64,000 bases of DNA from Mikania micrantha (lineage: Eukaryota > Streptophyta > Magnoliopsida > Asterales > Asteraceae), in NCBI GenBank assembly GCA_009363875.1, contig CM018682.1, forward strand, positions 56,752,031 through 56,816,030, read 5' to 3'. The notes under the pieces are model-generated. The model made no database searches. It saw nothing but the letters and a program-made list of their open reading frames with translations, and was not told the DNA's origin. Positions 34,060 through 46,100 of this stretch are shown piece after piece. Both the position numbers and the translations under genes were made by a program. Positions within the stretch are counted from its first letter, which is position 1. The number at the start of each line of letters is the position of its first letter.

Positions 34060-36840
34060 TCTCTCTCTACCTTTTCTCTCTCACTAAAAACTCTCATATC
34101 TCCCTCAAATCTGCATCAAATTGGACGAATTTGGTGTCAAAACGACCGTAACAACGTGTAGATCGTGAAAAGACAAAGAAATCGAGCTTTGGATCAACAA
34201 ATTTGAGGTAAAAATGAGCTCAAACGAGCTGTTTTGGTGTTTGATACTATTTCAACAAGCTGCTCTCTTTTCAGCCGAGTTTCGAGCCTTAAAACCATTA
34301 GGATGTGCACAAAATTGAGCTAAGATGTTAGGTAACATGTTAGATTGTAGCTTGGGGTGGCTGGAAAGGCATGAAATCTGGAAACCAAGTAGTATCGACG
34401 TATGAAGAACCTGCCCAGATTAATATCGATGGTTGAAGGTTTCCGCAACATTCATATGCCGATATTATCAATATCGATAGGCCAAAGTCGATGGGACTGC
34501 TTCGATATTATCAGTGTCAATGGTCTCCACATCCTTGGACCCAAGCCACCATAGATACTGATAGTATCGATGGGGTTGGGGCTAATGAACTCAGTGTATC
34601 GAACCTATAGTGTCGACAAGCTTATATTGTTGTTCCATCGATATTAATCACCAGCAGCACATCGATATTGTCTTGGGTCATCGACACTAGCTAGTTTCAT
34701 GTCTTCCAAGCGTAATAAACTTGGAACCAACTTAAAACACTTAGAAATGAATTCATGGGACTGACTAGAATATAGAGTTGTCGGGATAATAGCCATTTGG
34801 GTTTTGTGGTGTTAACCAGTTTTGTGGACCATCGATATTAAGGTTTTACAAACACTAAATCCTTCTAAACTCTTTTGAATCTATAAATATGTGTTTTAAC
34901 AATAATTTGAACTTAAAACACTTGAATTTATTTAATGAAAACACAACATGGGATGTTAAGATCGATGGTAGTATCGGCAAAGGCTCTAGGTTGTTAACTA
35001 GGTGTTAACTAAATACTAGTGCCATCAATACTAATTTATGAACTTTCTAAACTAATAAACTAAGTATGTTTGGTATTATCACATCAAGGGATAACATCAT
35101 AATAAGCTTTGGGTGACAAAATAGTTAAAGAATACAAGGAGGAATCCATGGTAATCTAAGTAACACAATAAGTGTAACGTGTAATAATCTTATGTAATTT
35201 ACATTAAACACTTAGCAAACTCATCCTATTGGTATTCAATCAGATTATTCCAAGTGAATAATTTTAATTAATAAGCAACTCAAGAGTAAACGAGATCAAT
35301 GATGTTAACAAGAAGCTAACAAAGAACTTAGTGATTAACCTAATTGGGTTAACTTAAGTTCTTACATGTTTAACTTGTATTTTATAAAAGTAAATTGTAT
35401 TTTATTGAAATATAATAAAAATCATCATAACTTGATTTATTAAAATGTTTTGACCAATTTAAAGGATTTTCTAAACATAAATTTTTGTGACTTGATAAAA
35501 CTTTATAAATGATGATTTATTCAAAAGTTATATCTTTTTATTGTAAATCTTATGTAAAGAAGGTTGAATCTCAAATAAGCAAGGGTAAGGGTTGTAGATG
35601 GAACATAACTTAGAACACTTAGTGAAATTATAGTAACCCATTAGTAGTGTATTGGACAGTTGCACACCAAGACCAAAACCCTATGTATGTCAAATATAAA
35701 TACTTATAGTATTCGAATCATAATAAATCAACTCAGGTATTGAAGCTACATAGTCTACAAAGTACGATCGCGCATATATCTATTTCTTGGTTATTCAAGC
35801 ATACTACAACATATGTGAGTTCATTTGCCCCTTTTCAAACTATTTTGTTTTACTTCGGGACTGAGAAACATGTTTAAATATTTTAAATGAATGTTTAAAT
35901 GTTTCTTAAAAATTTTATTCATATAATGGATGCTAGTATTCTATACTCATATACTATTATACTATAAACTCATATGATTCTTGAATACTTGAAACTTATG
36001 ATACTTGAATACTTATGAAACTATATATATTCTATGATTCTTGATTGCTTTCGAAACTATATTCTTGAAATTCTTAGATACTTAAACTCTAAAAAAAAGC
36101 TTGTAAATACTTGAAATGCTAAAGACTTTGAAACTATGAGGAATGGGATTCCGGTTGAGAAGCAGGTACATGTGCACATAGTACGGGGAAAACTAAATAC
36201 TTGATTCTATATGCTATCAGACTTCGTAAGATAGACTGATTTGCCTCCGAGAGTGTCTCTAGGATTCACTCCCCTCTAGTCATTCAGTGTTATTAGTTTT
36301 CTGGACCTTGTAAGACAGACTGATTGGCCTCTGAGCGTTGACATTTTGTCAAGCTCTTCTAGTCATTCAGTGTTCTTCATTGTCCATCCATGGTTTTGTG
36401 ACAAGTGACTAGGATGATTATGGTTCCATCTAGTTGACTTTGTGTCATATTGTGGTACCCTCTAACTACGTACTTATGTTGAAAGTCACACTCAGTTCTT
36501 CTACAGATTGATACTGAATGCCTTCGAGAGTGTCTCTAGGAGTCACTCCCCTCTAGTATTAAGTTGTCCATAGATGAAAACTCAAAAACTTGGTTTTCAA
36601 ACTCTAATGAATTGGAAAATTGGTTTAGTCAGAATTCTTGAAAACTATGTTGGATGTGGATTTGAATGGTAGGTAAAACGCTTAATTATCATTAAGAATA
36701 ATATCATATGCAGTTTAGTATGTGGTGGGCTGGCGGCTGGCTTGACCCTATGTATGCCCTATATATAAGAATACCGGACTGGATATGATAGGTGGTTATT
36801 AATGAGGTTAAGGTTGTTATAGACTCATTTCTATTAATAT
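34060..36840 (+). mobile_element. Element D LTR, right piece, truncated
   Basis: It continues the LTR broken by C: a CT-rich leader, leader box TTTGGTGTCAAAACGACC (about 34131-34148), donor-like GAG|GTAAAAA (34207/34208), an ATCGAT word array, acceptor AACTCAG|GTATTGAAG (35736/35737), donor ATAT|GTGAGTTC (35814/35815), low-complexity TACTTGAAA-type DNA and one TATA-type module near 36720-36800. It is very similar in order to F. The end expected (GGTGTGACA) is missing; similarity fades near 36840, so the boundary is approximate. Confidence 0.78.
34385..34700 (+). repeat. ATCGAT word array in the D LTR
   Basis: About a dozen words of the type TATCGATG, ATCGATATT and GTCGA(C/T) are dispersed at irregular spacing. 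ATCGAT is its own reverse complement. It occupies the same relative place as the arrays of A, C, E and F. Confidence 0.82.
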
Positions 36841-37333
36841 TATGTTATGCATTTGATTATATGACCTAGTGACCTACACAAAATTTATTAACATTTGTTT
36901 ATACTTTATAGATCATCTTCTTATGTGATAAGCTATTGTTTCATGTTCGTTGCTCACTCTTGCATTTTTAACCCCCATGATCGACTGGTTGGAAAGGCAA
37001 TGAAAAAGTTTAAATGAATGTAATAACTATTTACAACAAGGTGTAACTACTATTACAAACAATCTAATTAAAGAAAACTTATAAGCACATATAGTGAGAA
37101 AATATGACATTAATGACTGTTTCCAGTTAGACTTGTTTAAAAAAAAAGGATTTACAGTAAATAAATTTGACATTATCTTTTGTAAAGCATGACTTTATTT
37201 AATATGTTAATGTTAATTACTCGTTTTTATATATATTTTGTCTGAAATGTACGTTACATGTTATGTCATCATTCCACATGTAATATCATATCTTTACCTC
37301 TATATTTCTGTACAATGATTGATTATGTATGTA
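36841..37333. other. Intergenic DNA with no recognised gene
   Basis: This is AT-rich sequence between the D fragment and the SINE. I see no coding potential or familiar element. The last 18 bases (37316-37333) are the left target duplication of the SINE. Confidence 0.5.
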
Positions 37334-37601
37334 ACATCCTATTTGTGGTGCACACATATAATGTATATATGTGTGGACCCTTAAGGGACAAAAGTAAAAG
37401 TGCACTAATTTTAACGTTATTTTAGTTATTTGTGAAAATAACGTTAAAATCATTGGGATGATCAACTTCAAACGATAACTTTGAGCCGGGGACTCTTTCG
37501 GGGCAGCATCTCTATCCCAATTGGGATAGGGGTAAGGTTTGTATCTATCCTTCCCCCCAGACCCTACTGAAAAGTGAGAATATACTGGGTACGGTTGTTG
37601 T
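37334..37601 (+). mobile_element. SINE-like retroposon with 18-bp target duplication
   Basis: The 268-bp unit is flanked by perfect direct repeats TGATTGATTATGTATGTA (37316-37333 and 37602-37619). The 3' half (from GAGCCGGGGACTC near 37483, through GGGATAGGGGTAAGG and CCCCAGACCCTACTG, to TATACTGGGTACGG and a TTG repeat) resembles the tail of Au-type plant SINEs, from memory of the family. The 5' half is unusual: I see no clear A or B box, but a perfect 16-bp inverted repeat (37408-37423 and 37435-37450) with an 11-nt loop. Confidence 0.8.
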
Positions 37602-37619
37602 TGATTGATTATGTATGTA

Positions 37620-38178
37620 TAAACGTTTATTTATTTGTTTGCAGAGAGTCTTTCTAGAATCAAACTCTTTTTTCACAAGTATAAAGTTAGTTTTGTGGAA
37701 TTGCCACCTTCCTTAGAGCATACAAGTAACTATAATATAAGCATCATTTTACTACTCGTTTTGTAAAACAAAATATTGTTGTAATGAATCCAATAATATT
37801 TATTTGATGTATTACGTCACCAATTTATAAATAATTAATATCCTATGTTACTAATGAAATACCTAAGTTCACAAAGTTGGCTTTCATCATGACCATGTTG
37901 ATGATGGTCACCATAGTGGCATGAGTCATTAATGTGTGACAAAAGATGAACACTAAAAAGATGGCACAATCGACTTCAACTTTATCAACCTAACTTTTCA
38001 TTATGTTATCACTTTCATCATTGACATTTTTTAATCACCATGTTAAATAAAAATTCAAAACCATATATTGCCCCAATTCCCAAAACTTTTATTTCTTTAC
38101 ACATAGATATATACTCATGAATCAAAATACATAACCCAATAAAATTAACATGGACTTGGTTGCAACGGTGACCGATGG
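37620..38178. other. Downstream region of the host gene
   Basis: AT-rich, with no other gene seen. It includes the 3' untranslated region of the RING/VWA gene at its upper end. Confidence 0.5.
38088..38093 (-). terminator. Candidate poly(A) signal of the RING/VWA gene
   Basis: The minus strand reads AATAAA about 86 nt past the stop codon, a plausible distance. AT-rich DNA continues beyond it. No cleavage site can be fixed from sequence alone. Confidence 0.45.
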
Positions 38179-41100
38179 TCAAGGAAGTGGAATATTGGCT
38201 TGAGATCGATTTAGCATCTGAGTCATCGATGGAGTCTGATAAGCTTGGACCCTGCTAGAACCATCAGTCGAGTCACCGTGAGCTGTGGCTCTTTGCCATG
38301 TGTGCGAGCTTAGACCCGACAATATATAAGCTCGTCCTGAATGCTCATACGCATGCCTACTAGCCATTCTTTCTTGCATTTCCTTGAGCTCGGCATCTAG
38401 TGCCATACAAAGCCGGTCTCCGGATCTAGCTGATATGGTTCCTGAGAGAACCTTCCGGAAGTTTTCGAGCATACTCACGGCTCGTGTTAGATCACCTTCT
38501 TCGGCTGTAGTTCTTGCTCGTGCCATGGCTTCTGTTGATTGCAACCGATTTCTTTGGCGATCAACTTCAATCGATATGGCATTTTCTTTACCAAGCTTTT
38601 CGGGTCTTTTGATTGTAACATTTTCGGTCACTAACTTCACCATCTCTTTAGTCATCGGATCGGTATAATAACAACTCACCTTTAACAATGAGGTCATGTT
38701 AGAAGTCAAATCGGTCTCCTTTGGGACGTTAACCAAGACGAGAAAGTCCCGTTCTTCATCGGCATACAAATCCCCAACATCAATGCAGCCCGATTTCTTA
38801 TCGGGCATCAACTGATTCTTGTAGCTACCTGCCTTTAGAGACTGAACCTGAACCTTCGGGCTCGCACTCTCGACTATCACTTGTAGACCTTTGACCACCA
38901 CACTCAAAAGTCCACCAATGCACTGAGCAAAGGCATCTTGAACCACACTTTCGGTCTCGATGAATGAAAATGTCCCCCTGGATATCTCAGAAACCGCGTG
39001 CATCAATGAAGCATCATGGTCTGACCCGAACCCAAAAGCATGGACCGGAATCTGAATGCCTGATGGAACAAGTAATCGGTAGTCTGTCCTGTTTTGACTA
39101 TTACCTGAACCCGAACCACTGTTCACCGTATATGTATCCTGCCCGTCCGATAACAATATTACACTCGCGACAGGGTTTTTCTCACGACGGTCTTCCATCA
39201 CTTTGCTACCCTTTCTTAGCCCCTCGGCGATATTAGTCCCGCCATTGGCCACCAATGAATTAACAGCTAGGAGCGCGTTTTGCTTCCCTGCATCTGTCAT
39301 TCTTTGAAGCGGAAAGAGGCGACGTGCAGTTGAAGAGAATGCGATCACTGCCAACCTGTCACCTGGTCCAAGATTCTGTATCACAAAACCCATGGCCCGT
39401 TTAAGCAACGAGAGCTTCGTGCCCGCCATGCTACCACTGGTGTCAAGAACAGTAACAAGATCAACCGGGGCTCGTGCAGAAGTAGAAACTGGTGCCTTTA
39501 GGTGGATCAAAACTGTAAAATCATCAACAGTGCTATATCGAGGGACAGCAGGAACATCAGCGTATGTTTCCATCAACACCCTTTTAAAAGAACATGATGC
39601 ATTGTTGCTATTACTGTTATCGTTGTTGTTACTAGTACTGCTAGCGTTTTTGTTTGTAGTTGGTGGATCGAAGGCTTCATCATCATTGAACACTGCAGGT
39701 TCGTTGGCAGGTAACATCGCAGTGGAGATGTGGCGGTTGGAGTTCTGTCGTGGCGGGAGCTGGCGGATCACTGCCATAACCGGATTATCACGTGGCCAGT
39801 TTACCGGACCGATTCGTGTTCTTCCAAGGGAAGGATCTAAACCGCTTGAATCTTGTAACGGGACCTGTTTCCATTTCGCGCGACAAACCGGGCAGATTTG
39901 GCTACCATGTTTAACATTAGAAGCAATACATTGAAAATGGAACGAATGTGAACATTCAGCTGTGAAAATGGCTTGACCTTCACCGCGTTTCATTGATGTT
40001 AAGCAGATTGTGCATTTCTGGAAAGTCAAAATTAAAAGTCTTAGTTGAATAGAAAAGTCAAAATTAAAATCCTTAAATTTATTTGAATATGTTGCAACTT
40101 GTAACAAGAAAACAAGAACGATTTGGCTACTACGAGGCATCATTAAAGTCAAATAAACATCAAACAAAAGAAAAGTACAAAACAAGCAAATCCAACAAAG
40201 AGTTAGGCTAAATTTTGGTTGGTTTTAGAATGTTTTTTTTTGTATTATTGTCTAAATCCTCTAGTTGATTGTTGTCCACATTTGAAAGTCAATAACATGA
40301 AGCCTTCTATTTACCCATGAGGGATAAAATATGAAGCATTTCACGGGCTTTTTTTTTATTTTATTTTATTTTTTATTTTTAATTCTATTAGAATAGTAGT
40401 ACGGTTTAACTTTGTCAAATCTTTCTCAGATCCTACAAGTTAATACAACTTTACTGGGTATGTTAATCTTTTTCGTTCGACTACCAAATATGTAAATAAC
40501 ACATGAAAAACAACAACTAAACGCATAGACGCCACATAAGAGCGTTTACAACATGATATACATTTTAGGTTTTACAAGATTATACTTTTAAGTTTGTTGA
40601 ATTATATAAACCGTAATAGTTGATAAGTTCAATCTAATGGTAATAAGGTGTGTCATGACTCGTTTGAAGATTCAAACAACGCCGTATTCGACAAAATTAA
40701 GCAGATTTAGGAAGAAGTTTTGAAATTATTTAATTTTTTTAAGGAAAAAATCTGCATGTTGGTATTTATTTTAATAAACTTGCAATTAAGATAATTTATT
40801 AAAGGCAATATATATTTTTTATATTACTTCCCAATTGACATATGTAACTTGTACTAGAGATACACAATTAATTAAAAAAAAGGGCGATTATAAAAAAATC
40901 AAGAAAAAGAGCCTACAATTAAAGAATACCAATATAATTTGATTAATGGAGACGTAATTAAAAATCAAAATATATAATGTAATTCCATAATCAACTGATA
41001 ATTAATTAATTAATTAAGATTTAAAAACAAACGAGAAATTGAAAACAAACCTTAGAAGATCTGCTCAAACTTCTAGACAATCGTAACGCCGGAGACCAAG

Positions 41101-41275
41101 GCCGCAGAGCCACGCCAGAGCCTCCAAGACTCCATTGCTCCGGCGCCGAAGGCAACAAGGCGGCGTCGGAAAACCTCTCCGATTGCGGTGGCGAGACGTC
41201 TGTATCCGCCGGAGGCACATAAACGCACAAATTAGATCCCAAAGCCATCTTCAGTTTCCTCCATTTACTCCCCAT
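38179..41275 (-). CDS. WAV3/EDA40-family RING-H2 + VWA E3 ubiquitin ligase (two exons)
   Basis: Coding exons are 41275-41051 (75 codons) and 40017-38179 (612 codons plus TGA), joined in phase 0 across an intron of 1033 bp with AAG|GTTTGT and TTTCCAG|AAA; 687 residues in all. The start MGSKWRKLKMALG is the conserved opening of this plant family. Domains: a basic/Ser-rich N-terminus; RING-H2 at about 77-120 (CTIC ... CSHSFHFQC ... CPVC); a low-complexity Asn/Ser stretch (about 195-215); a VWA domain at about 241-440 with the metal-site motif DTSGS (267-271); and the family C-terminal region with RARTTAEEGDLTRAV. The RING recruits E2 enzymes and the VWA likely binds partners. Arabidopsis relatives act in root growth direction and auxin responses; EDA40 looks closest by its start. 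It is the only intact host gene in the window, hemmed in by retroelements on both sides. Confidence 0.93.
40018..41050 (-). other. Intron of the RING/VWA gene
   Basis: GT at 41050-41049 and AG at 40019-40018, with a pyrimidine-rich stretch before the acceptor. It is AT-rich with poly-A/T runs and I see no inserted element. Translation from 40185 would run through the intron end into exon 2, but it gives a hydrophobic, unconserved opening and is not the start. Confidence 0.88.
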
Positions 41276-42290
41276 TTCACCAAATTAGCGATGAAAATGA
41301 ATGAGATTTGTGGTTTTTACAGTGGAGAAGATGATGAACAGTGATGGGGTTGATTGTACGTCTGGTATTTACTCTTCCTGTTGTCAGGTATTTATTGAAT
41401 TTGAGAGAGGAGGAAAAAAATGATTTGGTATTTTCACTGGCTTTATTTTCCTCTTTATGGGGGATTTTGTTGACTTTTGTTGCAGGATAACCTTACCGGA
41501 CAAATACTCTAGTTTCTATTCGGGTGTAATATTCTAAAAAAGGAGATTTTAATCTTAAAAAAATATTTTCTTTCATTTTTTTAGCACACAAAGGGAGAGT
41601 GGATGTGGCGGTGATGGTTCGTGGGGACGAAGAAGGATAATATGTTAGTTAACGTAAAAAGTTGATGTCCCGTATTTATTTTATGTTAAAAAAAAATATA
41701 TAATTCTTCCTTCTTTCCCTGGGTCTTGGTCAACAATAGCAAACTAAAATGTTTATAGTTGGCAGAGTTAAAAAATATAATTTCATTGTAATGTATAAAA
41801 ATAATTATAAATTATATAAAAAGTTTATTTTTCTAGCTTTATTAGATGTAAATTGTTTAATAAATGTTTCATAGTCAATTTCTTGCAACAAATCTTGTTC
41901 AATTGATAATATAGTTAACCCTACCAAAGTCTAATACACAAATTAACAAGCTACCAAATACCAATGTCATGTTAACAATCACTAAGCTAAGAAAAAGACT
42001 ACCAGCTAACTTAACAGTTAGCCCTAAGCAAAAAAATATAGCATCAATGATCATACTGCAAACAACCAAAAACACAGACACTCGCCTAAATCTGAAAAGT
42101 GAACAAGTAAAACATAATTCGAAATGATACCTGAGGTCTCGAGCTCTGAGTCGGTGAGGCCTAAGGAAGTGAGGACTGAGGAGTGATTGACTTATTGTTA
42201 CTGAAATACAGAGTGAGGGCGACACGCAGGAGGAATGAGGGTTGGCATGTCATAGTCCCTGCCGGCCGTAGGCCGGTCCATCGCCTATAA
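41276..42290. other. Upstream region of the RING/VWA gene
   Basis: It should contain the promoter on the minus strand. A weak TATA-like AATAAATACC lies near 41385-41395, about 110 nt before the start codon. The rest is AT-rich, with GC-richer DNA at 42130-42290. Short open frames here look accidental. Confidence 0.45.
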
Positions 42291-42296
42291 GTCACT

Positions 42297-42415
42297 AAGG
42301 GGCCGTTTGGTTGGGTCTGAATCATTAAGTGCTGAATGGTTAAGATGTCTGAATGGTTAAGAGGGTCTGAACCATTAAGTGCTGAATCGGTTAAGATTGT
42401 TTGGTTGCACATCTG
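42297..42415. mobile_element. MITE-like fragment (GGGGCCGTTTGGTT end)
   Basis: It opens with GGGGCCGTTTGGTTGGG, a terminal sequence I associate with hAT-type MITEs of plants, and contains repeated blocks of GCTGAATGGTTAAG / TCTGAACCATTAAG in both orientations. The far end (GATTGTTTGGTTGCAC) does not mirror the start, so it is truncated or rearranged. A run of about 23 A follows (42420-42442). Confidence 0.55.
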
Positions 42416-42442
42416 AATGAAAAAAAAAAAAAAAAAAAAAAA

Positions 42443-42768
42443 ATCTTATTTTGGGTTAAAAACCTTAGCTGGTCGGGTTTTACACCCAGGCGACTCAGTC
42501 TCGCCGTTTGCAACCCTAATGGAACCACCACCACCGTTTGCAGCTGCACCGGAGGCTTCCCTCCGCCACCGCCACCGATCGAGACACCGTCATTGATCCT
42601 TCGAAACTACCACCACAGATCGGTCCACCACCACCGATTGAATCACCCAATCGAACCAAACGTCGTCGTCACCACAGATCGAGCCACCGCCACTGAGCTG
42701 TCGGAGTCGTCGTCAAGGTACATAGCCAGAGGCTTCTCGTCGCCGCCGCCCCCGTCCCCTTCGAATAA
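42443..42768 (+). other. GC-rich, coding-like fragment cut by an LTR
   Basis: After the poly-A run the composition jumps to GC-rich with CCACCACCG-type repeats. One plus-strand frame is open from before 42443 through the Pro/His-rich region into the LTR at 42769, but no family is recognisable. A CAAG|GTACAT near 42712-42721 could be an exon end. It might be a captured gene piece or the leader of a broken host gene. The right flank of the LTR pair (49184) does not obviously continue it. Confidence 0.35.
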
Positions 42769-44515
42769 TGTCACACCCCGAGCCGGCGGGGTTGGATCGG
42801 AGTCCCCGTCGGGCGGAAGGTTCTCGGGGCGCGATATCGTGAGTGATAATCAAAGTGATCAGATTGTTTACATTGCACATGATATAAATGAGAAATGCTA
42901 AATAGGATAGAATTACAAGGTTAAATTACATCTGTATCGTTCATAATTTAACAAAGTAAATATATCATAAACATCATCAGATATCTATCTTGTTACTGCA
43001 CAAGATATACAAAATAATTGTATAGTGATGTTTCAAAAGTATGCAAGTCCAAAAATACTAAGTCTTCTATCTGAAGTCCTAGTCCAAAAGCATAAGCTTC
43101 TAAATTGACATGTTCGTCACCTGAGAAGTCATGCAAAAATAAAGTCAACACATGGTTGGTGAGTTCATATAGTTTAGTAATTGAAAATGATTTGAAAACC
43201 TCTTTCGGTAAAGACCCTAACCTCATTAACTTCACACGTAATATCCACATCGGTATGCTTATATATAGGGCATACCCCTGAGTCGAGCCTACAAACCCGC
43301 CCAGACGCCGTCACACCACATACTAATACGCATATGACACTGTTGTTAATGATAATTAAGCATTTTTACCTACCATTCACCTCTGATTTAGATTCTGCTT
43401 TCCAAAATTTGATTTACCTTTGATTCTCTTGAGTTCATCATAATTACATGATTTCCCAAAAACAATTTTAGAAATATAAAGTTAAATGTTTAATTAAATA
43501 AGTAAATAAACATTAAGTACAACTAAGACATGATGATTGGGCCTTATCTGACTCAACCAATTATACTTAGTTGTTGGTGGTTGTCCAAGTTGTATCCTCT
43601 CACACGTGACCCATATCAGGCATAACTCCCAAGGAGTATACCTGAGCGTGCAGGGATTTTAATGATGCCCATATCAGCTTGACACAACGGTCTACTGTAC
43701 ATGCCGGGACTTTACGAATATCCTTTGATTCTTGAACTCTTTGATTTCGTTGACTTTGATTTTGATTTCATTTGATAGTTCACGTTATTGCCCATATAGC
43801 TTGACTACAAGAGTCTACTATTTATGCCGGGACTTTATGTGTGTTACACGTGGTCTTGATTTCCATACAACTGACATCCACCTTAACTCAAGTATTAATG
43901 ATTTCATTAGATCTTAATGATTTCATTATTTCTATGATTCACACACATTTATGATTTATGATTCCTTGAGTCTCTTGATTTGATCTTTAGAATTCCCATG
44001 ATTTCGCAATGATAATTGATTCTTGATTATGATTCTTTGTTCCCAGATCACACACTGAGTTAGGTTTCTTTGAACATGATCCTTTGCTTTAGTTCCTTTG
44101 GTTTCACTTTGAATTTAGATTCTTGAATTTGAGCTTGATGGACTAAAGGTTTGTTTAGAGTCTAGAATTAAAGTATTACTCATAAGAGTAATTTAATTAA
44201 CTTGATAATTTGATCTGTATAGTAATTACCTAGACAGGAGTCTAGGAGTATCAACAAGCATAAAGATATGACATATAATGAATAAAAGCATTTAAGTAAA
44301 CAATTTAAATAAAACAGTTTACGCATGCTTCTCAGCCCCGCGTTTTAAAACAAAATATTAGAAAAGGGGCAATGAACTCACCTGTGTTGCTATGTAAATG
44401 ATCTAACACAAAATGCGCGCTCGTTCTGGTAGGCTTAGTTTCTTCAGTTCCTGAGTTATTTTATAAGAGTTTGAATACGATAAGTATACATAATAATCGT
44501 CGCACCTAAGGTCTT
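42769..44515 (-). mobile_element. LTR fragment G (C family), minus strand
   Basis: It begins TGTCACACCCCGAGCCGG and follows the C LTR block by block: GGGGCGCGATATCGTG, acceptor TTCTCAG (43131), one TATA module, GGGACTTTA repeats, second donor CACAG|GTGAGTTC (44382/44381), acceptor CTCAG (44451). It stops near 44515, where LTR F begins in the opposite orientation. Its upstream part is missing. Confidence 0.8.
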
Positions 44516-45019
44516 GTTGCTATGTAAGCCGAAAACCGACGCATTTGCGCGAAACCGAGCGAAACCGAACGAACCCGGACAAACCCGAACATTAACAACC
44601 ATAAACATGTCATTTAATGACATTAAATACCATCACCAACCCAATTTTCTCTCTCTAACCGAGCTCTCTCTCCCTACAAAGTCGTTCTCTTTATCTACCT
44701 TTCCATCTCTCTAAAGAAACCCACGTTTCTCACTCAATTCTCAACAAAATCGAGCAAACTTGGTGTCAAAACGACCATGGAAGTGTGTAGATCTTGAGGA
44801 GACGAAGAAATCAAGCTTTGAATTGCCGAAAACGAGGTAAAATCGAGTGAGAAATCACTGATTTTCAATGACTTATACTATTCATCTTCTTCCTCGACAA
44901 CCTGGACTTTTCAGCTCGTATTCGACCACTAAAACTCATAGGATTTGCACAAAATCAATCTAGGACGTTCAGGGACATCTTAGATTGAAGTTTTGGTTGA
45001 TTGAAATCGAGTTTTAAAC

Positions 45020-45425
45020 TGGAAATGTTAGTGTCGACACAAGAACATACCAACAACAATATCGATGAGCTGCAAAAGTTCACCCAGTTCTCGTGCTGAT
45101 ATTGCTAACTTCGACTGACCAAATTCTATGGAATCACTTCGACCATTCTAATCTCGATGGGTTCCAGGGGCTTGCACAGAAAGTCCCATCGATATTGATA
45201 ATATCGATGGGTAGAAAACTTGTCGAAGTTACATGGTCGAATAAACAATATCGAAGATGGAGCTGCTGATGTTCATCGATATTAGGCCACTTAGGCTCAT
45301 CGATATTGATGTATGTATGTCGATATTATTACTTAGCCAAAATCCAAGTGTAATAAACTTGGAACTGATTAAAAACAGCAAGAATTGAGCGCATGGGACC
45401 AAATAGAACTTGAAGGTGTCGAGGG
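45020..45425 (+). repeat. ATCGAT word array in LTR F
   Basis: About 12-15 dispersed words (ATCGATATT, ATCGATGGG, GTCGA) at the same place as in D (34385-34700). The intervening DNA is largely different between the two, although the words are kept. Confidence 0.82.
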
Positions 45426-45859
45426 GTGGATCACTAGTGTTTTCATAGACTAAAATGATTATGTAACCCATATGTATTAAGGAGATCAAATCTAAAACAT
45501 TTTCAAAACTACTCTAACATCTAAACAAATGTTTTAGTAACCAAAGGGGTATAAATTAACTAGATTTTGTTACATAAAATCACCTGTTAAGAGGTCATTA
45601 TTGAGAGGTTACAAAGCATTAACCCAAAACTCTAATATTACTAAAATTAACTTAAGTTTTATAAACAAGTACACTAGGTTTATATAATCACCTACTGTAG
45701 ATGCACTTAATGTCCCTAGTTCTATTTTGTAAAATTCATCATGTAAAATTCAAGTTATATTAATGGAAGTTGTCTTTCTATATTGTTCTTAATGTTTAAT
45801 ATTGATTATATGATTATGTTATTGGTTGATTTGATTTATTATATATTTGAGTATGAGTA

Positions 45860-46100
45860 TTGCTCATTCGGCCGAATGACTCTAGAGTATGAAGTCATTC
45901 GGCAAATGAGAATAGAGTATGTCTATATTCGGCGAATGAGTCATTCGCCGAATGACTCATTCGACTGAATTCCCTATTCGACAGGAGTCATTCGCCGAAT
46001 GAGTTGTTTCGGCCTCTCATTCAGCCGAATGTCAACTGCCTATAAATACAAGTTCAAAATCATTTCAACCGTAACTTCTGAGAAACCTCATTCGTCCTAA
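45860..46100 (+). promoter_or_regulatory. ATTCGGCCGAAT palindrome cluster followed by TATAAATA
   Basis: About ten CATTCGG/CCGAATG words, including the palindromes ATTCGGCCGAAT (45868) and CATTCGCCGAATG, occupy 45865-46030. TATAAATA follows at 46041-46048, then AACC-rich leader-like DNA and AAAACCCTAG (46241). D lacks this segment, so it looks like an insertion (roughly 45740-46440) bringing its own promoter. The boundaries are unclear. Confidence 0.5.

Noticed and set aside
40018..40185. Start of the RING/VWA protein at 40185
   Set aside because: This stretch is intron; a clean acceptor at 40018 and the conserved exon 1 at 41051-41275 give the better model.
42401..42901. 166-residue plus-strand frame as one gene
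   Set aside because: It runs from the poly-A stretch across the LTR boundary at 42769, so it is a chance fusion.
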